36,324 nt of DNA, taken from positions 1 to 36,324 of the forward strand of contig QXVZ01006626.1 of NCBI GenBank assembly GCA_008931825.1, in the 5' to 3' direction. Position numbers and translations under genes: made by a program. Of this stretch, positions 1 to 10,421 are shown piece after piece. The notes below the pieces were generated by a model. The model ran no database searches, had not been told where the DNA came from, and worked only from the letters and a program-made list of their open reading frames with translations. Position 1 is the first letter of the stretch. Every line of letters begins with the position of its first letter. This DNA is from Phallusia fumigata (taxonomy: Eukaryota > Chordata > Ascidiacea > Phlebobranchia > Ascidiidae).

Positions 1-3000
1 TTTGTTGTCCGTTGTAGGCTTGAAAAGTTGTTGAAATTAAATGTTGCATTTTTTGTGTGAATAAAATGATATTGGCAAGTTCCCCTCACTGTCAATACGC
101 ATACGCTGGTGCACAGATTCGTGCAAATGTCATATTCGTGTTTTGCTGTGATTAAGCTTATACAGGGTTCATAGCTATTTTACAATTAATTAACGCATGT
201 AAAAATGCAATACACAGTCACACATTCCTTGCGTTTAAGCGTACAATGGCAATTTACCTTGCATCATGCAAACGATGTGTTTGAATGCTCGCTTGTATAG
301 ATGTTAAAGCGTGTAGTCATACGACCATGTTTGCTTCTGATTTCATCAAGATTACCCTGTACTAAATTCATATTTGGACAAGTTCACATGATTTTGGCAA
401 ATTCTCTACAGACACCAAAGCATTCAACACGTAGTATTGAGCCTAGGACAGCATACATTATGCAGGCGCAACGACCACATCTGGCATGTACCTCATTAAT
501 ACCGGTCCCTTTCATGAAGGGGACACACATTGTTCAATTCCAACGACTTTGCTGTTTGATACGCAGTTGTCTAAAGGATGCAATTTTACTTATGTCCTTG
601 CTGATTTTTGTATTGGACGCGCATTTTTGGTAACAGTGCACCACGGTTTTAACTTCAGACAAGCGGTGAAGATGCGGTGTTTTTGTAACCTGAGCGGATT
701 TTTTGGATTTTTGTGGTAAAAGTTGTATTTCACGTCTTGCTTATTAAGCATATGACCCCTTTGGATTAACCCAACTCGTCAATGATGCGTCAATTGGCAT
801 TAAACCTGTCCGGTCAGTTTGCGAACTGTAGATCTGTAGTTTTTCCAATGTAATTTTTTAACACCTCAGGTTAATGCGAACAGTTGGTTTTAAAACTGTA
901 CGCTGTGTTTTGTTTGCCACAGAAATTTGCGAAAGATTTAATTTGAGTGGGTGGGTATTTGTAATTGATTAGTGTTTAGGGTCGAAACTTCCATTTAAAT
1001 ATATTTAAGAAATAAGTTTCCATTTGAATATGCAACGAAACGAAACTACAGTAAGACACAAATCGCACACTATATTGAAATTGTACGGACTGCATTTTCG
1101 CCTGACCCAATTTACGCGCTGGGCCACGCGCCATCCTTAAAAACTACTGTTTTAGACATTAGGGGGCAGTTAAAGTACTTACTTTCCCTTCGCATACTAA
1201 CAGCCCATAATTAGTTCTCTCATGACATTTGCATTATGTGCACGGGGCCGTTTGTGGTTTCGTTTACAGGGCCGACGCATAACCGTTGTTGCCACACACT
1301 TCCTTTCGCCCTGTGACAAACAATTCAGTGTTTCGCGCCCTTTTCCTAATGGAAATTCCAGAGCGCAACGAGGCATTCATTTCAACGGACTTTCCTGATC
1401 AGGTCCTTTACGTTACTGGTCTTCGTTTTTGTGCATTGTTTTTTCACGAACATAATTACTTTCATACTAATTTGTTGCTCAAAAAACGTTGATTTGAAAC
1501 ACTTTTGCATTCACACTTAGACCCTTGACAACCATTTTAGGCTTGTGTTGTACACGGTTAATTTGCTAGCGACTTGGTTTTTACAAAATCAGTTGTCACC
1601 TATAATCACCTGTGGTTTATAGACTGCAGCACTCACACTCGGGTATTAAGTGGTATTATCTTTGTGTAAATTCTCATTATTCGGTTGCACACGAAATTTA
1701 ATGTGAGGATCTATGCATGTGGGTTTGTAACTGTCGCACGCCATGTGCTTGGCCACATACAAACGCCACTTGAATCGAAGTGACCTACTTAACCTCTCCA
1801 TCACATCACTACCCGCCGTTCGCGGTCGAGTGTAAGGCAAGATCTTAAAAACTAGGCAACGAATAGGCTTTGTACACCCAGCCAAGGCTTTACACCGTGG
1901 TTGACTGCATAAAGCTCGTCAGAAAAATCGGGTTTAAGTTAGCTAAGCCGTACATGTGGGAAGTTATGGGGACTTCAAATATCAGTATAGTGCGTAGGCG
2001 TTGACATATTGCCGCTGTCAGTAAAAGATGAACCCGTAGCTGCAAGGCGCGAATTGGCCGACCTAATCCAGACAATGCTTTGCACGCCGCCGTAGGATTA
2101 ACGTCCGTTAATCCGTCATACTGTTACGTTGCGTTGACTTACCGGGCGGATTAACCCGGCCTATTTACACCGCGGCCTGCCGCTTCTGTTGCCACGCGGG
2201 TGGGCTGTAATGATGTATGGCGCTATTCCTGTCCGAAGTGACGAGATTTTCCTAATACATTTTGTAGTGTCTTATTGTTGTGGTTCGGCGTGTTTATTGC
2301 TTTTCTTATGATATCCCGTTGAGATAATGCGAAATAATTTCATTGCGCAATACCATAAGTAATGGTCACAGTTTTTTGCTTTCTCTTTTACTTCTCTACA
2401 ATAGGGATATGTACGCAGCCATTTTCTGAGCCCACGGACTATTTTTGTCGTTGACAAGCATTTGGGGTAGATTGGGATATATAATCAATTCAGTAAGTTT
2501 GGCAAGCACTCGAATGCTCAGATTCCTCACAATCCAAGTGTTAAAATCCATTTTCTAACTCCAGCGTGTAAAATAAACGCACTTATACCAGGCCAAAAAA
2601 GTTACTTACGTTCAACCTCGACACTTGAAGAGCTGGTGAAAAACAAAACAACTGAAGTACCACTTGGCTACTCACAAGCGGGTGAGAAAAGAGAGTTTAA
2701 TGACGTGGAATAAGGGGGCGGGGCGAACCTGGTTTTGTTGACAAACCGACACGTGTTGGTCGGGCTAAAAAATACGCTTTTCAACCTTTCCTATTTTGGT
2801 ACTGCCCATGTCAGGGGCGTATACAGCATTACGGGACGGAGGAGATGTGTATGTTGGGTAAAAATATCTTTTCTGCCCGACATGTACGGTGAGGCTACCC
2901 AACAACGAGAAAAAAAGCATACGACGCCTTATATTTCTCCGCGTATAACCTCCCATATTGAAAGAATATCTGACGAAAACTGTGTAAAACTTCTTTCGAT

Positions 3001-4115
3001 GTTGACACAAAAATGGAAATTTTATGTTTTAAATTTTGTGGATTATCTGCTATATTGCACAGTAATAGCCAAGCGCCAGTTTCTAAACAGGATATTATTC
3101 TGGCTCTTGGAGTCCTGTGGTTCAGCTTCATCCCCCAAAAGGCCCGGACTCAGACCGCGGCGCGCCATGTGGGTAGCCCTGTGCTAGACAATACAAAACC
3201 GTTTATTTTCTCCTACTACATGGAATATCCGACCACCCGTGTATAGTGTAAGCCCAAAACAGCACCTGTGAACAGCTGCGCCTATCGATTTGAAGCCACC
3301 AATAACATAACCATGCTCCGTTGGGCTAATTTGTAATCCTCCGAACTTCCCTATCCGGGTAAACCCACCTGGCCGTCACGCATTAACGATTTTGCCGTGT
3401 CGTAGCAAAAAAAACTGCCTGTTGTGTTGAGCCACGGTGTAACAATAGGGTGGTTTTGCGGTTAGTTCAATTCTTGCACGGTGTTGAAATTACAAGGTAG
3501 CCACAGTCTTGGACTTTTAATGCATTGTCTAGGTTCGAGGTAGTGCCTGTAACCCAGACCCATTCTTTGAAGTGAAGTAATTGAAAACCGTTTTCGCGGT
3601 AACGTCGAAATGTTGTTGTGTTGAACTTGTCTTGCCCCTAAATTTGTTTTCCTCCAAACCGTTTAACATACTATGTGCCCTATCAAGGTGAATAAATCAA
3701 GTTTCTTTCGGTCAGCAATGCCTGCTCGAAAATGCTTTTGAAACGTTCAGAATTCACCTGAGGAGAATGTACATACAATTTGGACATAAAATGACTGTGT
3801 TTAATTTTTGCAACGCCAGTCACGCCTTATAAAAAGTTTTGTGGTATTTCTACCTGCTAAGAAAGTGTGGAAATTCAACAACTCTTCAAATCAACACTAT
3901 TTCCAAAGGTGTAGCCTACCTTGCGTCCCATGAGGCCACAGTCGTTACCCGTTTGCAACTGCTGACATATTTGCACAGGCGACAGTGTCGTGTATTTACA
4001 ACGCTCTAATTAGATTATCGATTGGACTCGGATTGCATTGATTCCGTGTGTCGTTCGTTAGTGGTAGTGACGCATTCACTAATATTGTGGGTAATGATGT
4101 TCTCTAACTCGATAT
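1..4115. other. Gene-free stretch upstream
   Basis: Apart from the TAATCC cluster, only short unrelated open frames are present, with no splice-phase support and no recognisable domain. GC rises at about 2040-2200 and 3120-3200. No SLCO N-terminal motif was found on the plus strand. Nothing further can be supported. Confidence 0.5.
2064..2153. promoter_or_regulatory. Cluster of four TAATCC/GGATTA motifs
   Basis: TAATCC or its complement occurs at 2064-2069, 2095-2100, 2109-2114 and 2148-2153. The middle two form a 20-bp palindrome-like unit, GGATTAACG TC CGTTAATCC. This hexamer is the core site of K50 homeodomain factors such as Otx and Gsc. The region is also more GC-rich than its surroundings. 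Regulatory function is inference. Confidence 0.3.
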
Positions 4116-4123
4116 ACCTAGGC

Positions 4124-4403
4124 CAGTGGTCCCCAATCTTGTTGATGCATTTCTCCCTTTGCTTATTTGGAACCTTCCACCCCTCCCCTACTAGACAAGA
4201 AGGGATATAAGGTATTGAGTTGAGTTTATTTCGCTCGGTGAAAGAAAGCACTAAATCAATCACCAGGCCGGAAATTACAAAAAGGTTTGAAACCACTAGT
4301 CTGCCTGAAAAGAAAAACTACACTTATTGTAAATAACTTTTTTCCCTAAAGTGGAAATTTTTCCCCTTAACTCATCAAATTCCTACCCGCCCGGGAACTA
4401 CTG
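4124..4403. mobile_element. hAT-like MITE (CAGTGGTTCCC family) with 8-bp TSD and a nested insert
   Basis: The ends are CAGTGGTCCCCAA and GGGAACTACTG, inverted copies of the family terminus. Flanks ACCTAGGC (4116-4123) and ACCTGGGC (4404-4411) form an 8-bp TSD with one mismatch, the length typical of hAT transposons. The body shares the GATGCATT, C-rich and ACTAGACAAGAAG segments with copies at 11907 and 20175. It has no coding capacity. An internal stretch (about 4215-4280) absent from the other copies matches 32163-32235, suggesting a nested insertion. Confidence 0.8.
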
Positions 4404-5256
4404 ACCTGGGCCGTTTTACGCGAAGGCTTTTTCAAAGTTGTGCCAACTCAAAGTAAATACAAAATGACAACTTGGCAATAACTGATGTGTTAACGAGAGC
4501 CTGGATTTTCAATGCTGGTAATCGCCCTTATTATTTATACAAACAGAATCCCTCATTCGCTGTCAAGGATAGCCAAGTCAAAAGTCTGCTGCTTGTTCAA
4601 TATGTCACGATGTAAACCAAACCTAAATCAGTGGTCAGATAAACTTGCCTACTTGACAAGTGTGACGCGAAACGATGGTATTGACGTAATATCTTAAAAA
4701 ACATGACGTAGCGAAGCAGTTACTGACAAAATATCTGTCTGGCGAAGTGTGGATAGTCATCTTCGACACTTGTTATATGTTACATGTCTATACTCACCAG
4801 GGAAATTTAAAGGTTTCAGCGGACGAACTGAAAACACTATTGGATTAAGAAACCAGTGCTTTACTGCTGTTAAATTTGAAAAACTCTCCAGTTTGCAGAT
4901 AATTCGGTACTGATCATTAAGAATGGTTCGACAAGGCAAAATCCAGTACCCAGGTTCAATTTGATGAAGTCTAGGTATTGCAAAACATAAAACTGCCTTT
5001 ATTGTTTTTGTGATATCATAGGAAGAAGTTCAACTGAAATCAGTGTTTTTCTAACTAACCCGCTTTATTTGTTCTTCAAAAGATAACAAAAAAATACAAA
5101 TTAAACCACAAATTTAAATTTTTCGCCATTGGTTACCTTAAAATGTTTTAGCCAAAAAATTATATTTTGGTACTGTTACGAAAAACACTTCCGCGTTGCC
5201 CTTACAAGCAGCTACTATGCGGAGTTCGGCGTTAAACATCATGTTGGCGGTCGATA

Positions 5257-5465
5257 AAAGCTTTTTGACGTTTTATCGCCCACGCAAAATCTCCCTTCCC
5301 AATCTAGTGTTGAATCAACAGATATCTTGAACTGGCGTCTCTTTGCCTATTGACCTTTCCTTAGCGGTTAGGCCTTCGCGACAGTCGTTTATTTGTGTTG
5401 TTTCGCTGTCTACGTGGATTGTAGACATGATATAAATTGAACTTGTGTATTCGTTCAGTGTAGCG
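5257..5465. other. Block conserved between haplotypes
   Basis: About 210 bp differ by only two substitutions from the other copy (about 6639-6845), including some 130 bp with no difference, while the flanks carry many changes and 30-bp indels. On the minus strand both copies keep an ATG-to-stop frame starting MSTIHVDSETTQINDCREGL (37 codons, hydrophilic). It may be a first exon, a regulatory element or chance. Confidence 0.3.
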
Positions 5466-5778
5466 AGTCCTAACATATGGCACGATACATCACGTGGATT
5501 TGTACATTTTCGAACAATAAGTGCGATCCCGAATGTTAAGCATGGCTGCTGATTTTTTGAAGCCCGAAAGTAAAAATGCAAGTCTTGGTTTTCAGCACAA
5601 CTGCCACAACCCATATAGTGATAAAAATATATTTTTCTTTTTTTGTCAGTTAGAATGATGATTGGTTAGCTTTTTACTGGAACCGTTTATGTGATTTTAG
5701 AACTTGATCATTCACAAACTCAATTTGCCGAGATTCAATCCTAAGTTATCCAAAGTTGGATCTAAAAACTAAGACACA

Positions 5779-5910
5779 ACTGCCAGAGAACTTGACACAG
5801 TGAATACATTATATTGCAAACGTTTCAACAATCGCTGTTGTCATCATCACTACAATTGCCGAAACGTTTGCAATACAATGCATTCACTGTGTGCAGAGTT
5901 CTCTGGCAGT
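5779..5910. repeat. Foldback element, copy 1
   Basis: Long near-perfect inverted arms: ACTGCCAGAGAACTTG at the left against CTCTGGCAGT at the right, continuing through CACAGTGAATACATT and TTGCAAACGTTTC. They surround a loop with TGTTGTCATCATCACTACAA. The 132-bp unit could fold into a hairpin. Copies occur at 7152-7299 (the other haplotype of the same locus) and 9524-9645. Confidence 0.75.
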
Positions 5911-7151
5911 AATGTTTTAAATTGAGATTTTATCTTTACGTCCGTATCTTGTGTTTCCTAGATCAAAAAACACACAATCGTGTGTTTACTTTCAAATGCA
6001 CGTGCGCTCTTTTGATGTTGCTGCAAAGTTTTTGCGAATGTTTTCAATCAAAACAAAGGGACCAAAATTAAATTTTAATCGATTGCCTCAATAGTCAACT
6101 AACCTAAAATATGTCAAGGTTTACACCATATCTTGCAACCGTATCATGGCGTGGTTACTATTTTGCGACATGGTCTCATGTCATTGTGATGGTCGCGTGA
6201 TTTTTAAAACGGGACTGGAAGCTGAACCTAAAACAATGGACAACACACCGCNAATCGGTACAGATCGTTAAGAATGGATCGACAGGGCAAAATCACGTAC
6301 CCAGGTTCAATTTGATGAAGTCTGCGTATTGCAAAACATGAAACTGCCTTTATTGTTTTTGTGATATCATAGGAAGAAGTTCAACTGATATCAGTGTTTT
6401 TATTACTAACCCGCTTTATTTTTTCCTTCACAAGATAATAAAAAATTAAAAATCAACACGGTCTTGGCCTGATTTTACAAATTAAACCACAAATTTATGT
6501 TTTTCGCCAATATTTACCTCAAAATGGTTTAGCCCAAAAGTTTGTTTTTTGGTATTGTTAAGAAAAACACTTCCGCGTTGCCCTAACAAGCAGCTACTGT
6601 GAGGAATTCGACATTAAACATCATGTTAGCGGTCGTTAAAAGCTTTTTGACGTTTTATCGCCCACGCAAAATCTCCCTTCCCAATCTAGCGTTGAATCAA
6701 CAGATATCTTGAATTGGCGTCTCTTTGCCTATTGACCTTTCCTTAGCGGTTAGGCCTTCGCGACAGTCGTTTATTTGTGTTGTTTCGCTGTCTACGTGGA
6801 TTGTAGACATGATATAAATTGAACTTGTGTATTCGTTCAGTGTAGCGCGTCCTAATATATGGCAAGATACATCACGTGGCTTTGTACATTTTCGAACAAA
6901 AAGTTCGATCCCGAAAACAAAGTAGGGCGACTGATTTTTTTGAGCCGGTAAAAAAATGCAAGTCTTGGTTTTCAGCATAACTGCCACAACCCATATAATG
7001 ATAAAAATATATTTTCCTATTTTTGTCAGTTAGAATGATGATTGGTTAGCTTTTTACAGGAACCGTTTATGTGAATTTAGAACTTGATCATTCACAAACT
7101 CAATTTGCCGAGAGTCAATCCAAAGTTAAATCTAAAAACTAAAAACATATA

Positions 7152-7299
7152 ACTGCCAGAGAACTTGACATAGTGAATACATTATGTTGCAAACATTTCG
7201 ACAAATATATTGCAGACGTTTCGCTGTTGTCATCATCACTACAGGTGCCGAAACGTTTGCAATACAATGCATTCACTGTGTGCAGAGTTCTCTGGTAGT
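7152..7299. repeat. Foldback element, haplotype copy
   Basis: Allelic counterpart of the unit at 5779, with an extra partial repeat of the ATTGCAAAC/ATTTCGAC segment in the left arm. Because 6253-7609 repeats 4901-6251, this is probably not an independent insertion. Confidence 0.7.
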
Positions 7300-8681
7300 A
7301 ATGTTTTCAAATGAGCTGTTATCTTCGAGTCCGTATCTTGTGTTTCCTAGATCAGAAAAACACATAATCGTGTGTTTACTTTCAAATGCACGTGCGCTCT
7401 TTTGATGTTGCTGCAGGGACCAAAATTGAATTTTAATCAAATGCCTCAACAGTCAACTAGCCTAAAATATATCAAGATTTACACCATACCTTGCAACCGT
7501 ATCATGGCGTGGTTACTATTTTGCGACATGGACTCATGTCATTGTGATGGTCGCGTGATATTAAAAACGGGACTGGGAGCTGAACCTAAAACAATGGACA
7601 ACACACCGCTTGCGACCTGTGTTTTTTCCGGACCTGCCAGTTGACTTCAGTCCAAACCTTTTGTGTAGATGACGACATTATTTGTTGTTTTCGGAAAAAC
7701 TGGCCATGTTGGGGATTATTTTAATGTCGAACCGCGTTTGTCGTATGATTGCGATTTCTAACGACACCGAGACATTGTTATAGGCCTGAGACGAGTTGAA
7801 CGCCTGAAGCTACTCCCACCCACACATGGTTAGCAGTACTAGCTCCCTGTTGTCTGTGGTAAAACTTGTGAAAAGTACAGAGAAACTTTTGTCTACCGTC
7901 CGTCATTACTTAACCTCAGGTGTTGTTGGACATTCTTGGTTAAATTTGTTAAAATGAAAGTAAAATTTCAGTTTTAGAGCTATCGCAACAAAAAGGTCAT
8001 GTAACGTTTTTTATAGTGCTTGGTTTTAAGACGCCCGAAGCTAGTTGTTAAACGAGCTTGTGCAATCAACCCTGGCCACCCATTTTTGAAAATTGTCGCA
8101 AAATGCTTTTAGAGATGCGTTTGTAACCCTGCTACGTTGCTTTGTGTGAGTTCAAGACGTTAATTGCTTGTTTTAAGCCAATAAAATATATATGTTTGGA
8201 TTGTGGATTGTGCGAAACTCAAAAAACCTGTAAATTATGCGTTTTTTTTTGATTTAATTTCTTTTCAATGTGTGTCGAATTGCATGAAACTCCACAATCC
8301 AGTTGTCTCTCCTGGTTTATTGCCTTCAGCATTGTAGACCATCCAGACCTTAAAAACCTGCGCAATGTCAAGCGAGACCAGACGCTTCGAAATTTTCAAA
8401 AACCGCTAAAGAAATGTTTTCCATTCGCATTGTTCCGGATCACTGTTTTTTCAAGAATGCACCTTGCCACTTATTATCCGCAGGTAAACGTAAAACACAC
8501 AAAAATAGTAGTTCATGAGGTTTTCCTGCTTATTTCCGTACTTATATGGGTTTATTACGACGTACAAATATGAGAAGGGGAGGGAAGCGTGCAATAAGAA
8601 TAGCGAGGCGCCAGAACGCACAAGAGTAGCAACCACACATTACCAGCATAAAACTTCAAATGACACAAGTTATACATATAT

Positions 8682-8793
8682 CAGTAGTTCCCAACCTTTC
8701 TGATGCATCTCCCCCATTGACTTATTTTGAAAATTTTCATTCCTCATAAATATTTCCCCCTGGTGAGAAATTGTTCCCCGGTTGGAACCACTG
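8682..8793. mobile_element. Short hAT-like MITE, CAGTGGTTCCC family
   Basis: The ends are CAGTAGTTCCCAACC and GGTTGGAACCACTG, inverted. At 112 bp this is a strongly deleted copy that keeps the GATGCATCTCCCCC and GGTGAGAAATTGTTCCCCGG parts. Flanks ACATATAT and ACAAATAC agree at 6 of 8 positions, a possibly decayed TSD. Confidence 0.65.
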
Positions 8794-9523
8794 ACAAATA
8801 CCCTTGGTATATTGTTTCGAAGTGGTATGTATACTTTGTTTGGCGCACACACGATGCTGCACAATGTACTGTATTGAATTCCAGAGCATTAAAACCGTAT
8901 AACCTCCACTTGTGCTAGCTTTTGTGGGTTTTTAAAACCGTACAAGAAGTGCTCGGCATTGGCTGTATCCTGCTTTCATCGCCGTTATGGAGTGGGAATT
9001 GTTACTGCCGTCGTTCTGCGGTTTCGGTGGTTTTCCAGTGTCTGGCATTCGTCGTTTGCAAGCGCCTCTGCAGAACGCGATGTGAAGTGTTTACGCGCGC
9101 AGAGCTCGGAGGTGTAACGGCCGATAACAAACCAGATCTTGTTTACTGGGGCAAGAAAGTCCGTTTTGTTTTCGTTGTGTTGACCGGTGATGAGGACATA
9201 CTGCCTAAGCCTTTGGGTCATTAAAGTGGCACGATTTAAGATAGACTTCTAATGATCCATTAAATACAATTTAGAAGTAGTTTGCGCTGTGTGGGTCAAC
9301 ACTTTATCTCTCGGTAATAGCTCTCGTTACACGTTATGTCGTTAGTGTTGACGACGTATCGAGCATCAAAACAATCTATTTGTTATGACATGTATTGTTT
9401 TTGGCCCAATCTTTGTTAGTTGTTTTAACCTCCGCTTGATCCCGTGTGTTTTCGTGTTCGTTGTTCTTAAATGACGATGATACTACCGACTGAATATTGT
9501 TACAGATTAAAAAAAAAGTTCAT

Positions 9524-9645
9524 AACGCCTGGAGAACTTGTATACAGTTAACACATTTTATTGCAAATGTTCATGTGCTGGTGGTGGCAACAGCGATTGT
9601 CAAAACGTTTGCGAATGTATTCACTACATACAAGTTTTCTGGTAG
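9524..9645. repeat. Foldback element, diverged third copy
   Basis: Arms CTGGAGAACTTGTATACAG and ACATACAAGTTTTCTGG are inverted, with TATTGCAAATGTT and AAACGTTTGCGAATG inside. The loop (GGTGGTGGCAACAGCG) differs from the other copies. This is a true second locus of the family. Confidence 0.6.
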
Positions 9646-9917
9646 CTATGTTTTTCATTTAGCTATTCTCTAAGACACTATGAAAAAAACGAATAAACAA
9701 AACTGCTCATAGCAATTTTGATGGGTCTCCTTCCATTAAGGGGACACATATTGTTTTTACTCTGTTTTTCTTTATTTCTTTTTTTCTGTCTTTCATTTAC
9801 TAGTTGATACAATGCGAAGTTTTTTAAATGATTTTTAGGCTTTAGTTTGGATTCAGGCATTTTTTACCTTTTGAACCCCAAATATTCAGTTTTTTGTTTA
9901 CATAAGTTTGTTCCCAC

Positions 9918-10075
9918 GTTTTGGTCAACAAAAAGTTGTTCAAATTTCTTCATATTTTAACACATGATGGATGGTTATCTAAAGTTGTGCACTGACAAAT
10001 TTTTACCCTAGTTCACCCATCGGTTCACCCACAGGTCCCCAAAACGTAAAATTTTTAAAACTGCAATATTTAATT
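9918..10075 (+). repeat. Dispersed repeat copy, second copy at 14670-14790
   Basis: Both copies share GTCAA(C/G)AAAAA, AAATTTCTT, ACA(C/T)GAT(G/A)GATG, a TTACCC/TGACCC-TAGTTCACCC-like part, AAAAC(G/A)TAAA and CAATATTTAATT in the same order. Similarity is moderate and non-coding. The second copy is in the SLCO intron after exon d. Confidence 0.45.
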
Positions 10076-10330
10076 TTGCTTGAAATCAGTATATACCACT
10101 TTGTTGGCCGCATCGGCCTTATTTGACCTTTAACTTTCTGTTTCGCGTCTTCAATCACCTCAACCGGCCTAGTGACGCCAACGCCGACTTTGACAACAGC
10201 GAAAATGTAACCTCATAGCGTCTGTGTTTTCTTGGCGCTGGGCCGAACACTTTCGCTTCGACAGATGATGGATTCCGCCGAAATCCTTGACGTATGGCAG
10301 CTGATAACTGAATCTATGTTTTTTTTGCAG

Positions 10331-10421
10331 GTTTTTACTACATGGGAGCGCTGATTGGACCAGCCATCGGGTTTATCTTGGGCGGGCAACTGCTGAAGAT
10401 CTTTACCGACGTTGGGACGAT
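10331..10421 (+). CDS. SLCO exon a: TM5
   Basis: The acceptor is a T-run followed by GCAG and the donor is GTAAGT. The exon enters with two bases completing a codon and leaves with two bases (AT). It encodes FYYMGALIGPAIGFILGG and about ten more residues, matching the conserved GPaiGFxLG segment of OATP TM5. It is the first exon recognised; the preceding exon should end with the conserved YIDDN region, which I could not find upstream. Confidence 0.9.

Larger units (their letters stand above)
4901..7609 (+). repeat. Head-to-tail haplotype duplication around N 6252
   Basis: Segment 4901-6251 (1351 bp) is repeated by 6253-7609 (1357 bp), with scattered substitutions and indels of about 30 bp in each direction: an insertion near 6450 in copy 2 and one near 6030 in copy 1. 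A single N separates them. Copy 1 ends at CAACACACCGC and copy 2 continues past that point, as expected if two haplotype contigs were joined end to end instead of merged. Confidence 0.85.
7610..10330. other. Upstream or intronic region before SLCO exon a
   Basis: This is either intron or 5' flank of the transporter. It contains the MITE at 8682, the foldback copy at 9524 and the dispersed repeat at 9918. No coding exon could be fitted to the phase required by exon a. Confidence 0.5.

Noticed and set aside
2735..3187. 150-codon frame and overlapping frame 3013-3246, plus strand.
   Set aside because: The first starts at TTG, and there is no recognisable domain. The 3120-3250 part looks like a possible dispersed repeat, but no second copy is present to prove it.
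7372..7644. 90-codon frame with a counterpart in the other haplotype.
   Set aside because: Allelic differences within it are mostly amino-acid changing, so there is no sign of coding constraint.
8922..9224. GIGCILLSSPLWSG resembles the OATP GIG...LLxxPhF segment after TM2.
   Set aside because: The spacing is wrong by several residues, the following residues do not match, and no splice phase leads to exon a.
10150..10213. Frame FNHLNRPSDANADFDNSENV with an NVT sequon just upstream of exon a.
   Set aside because: It ends in a stop at a position with no donor, and does not match the YIDDN region expected before exon a.
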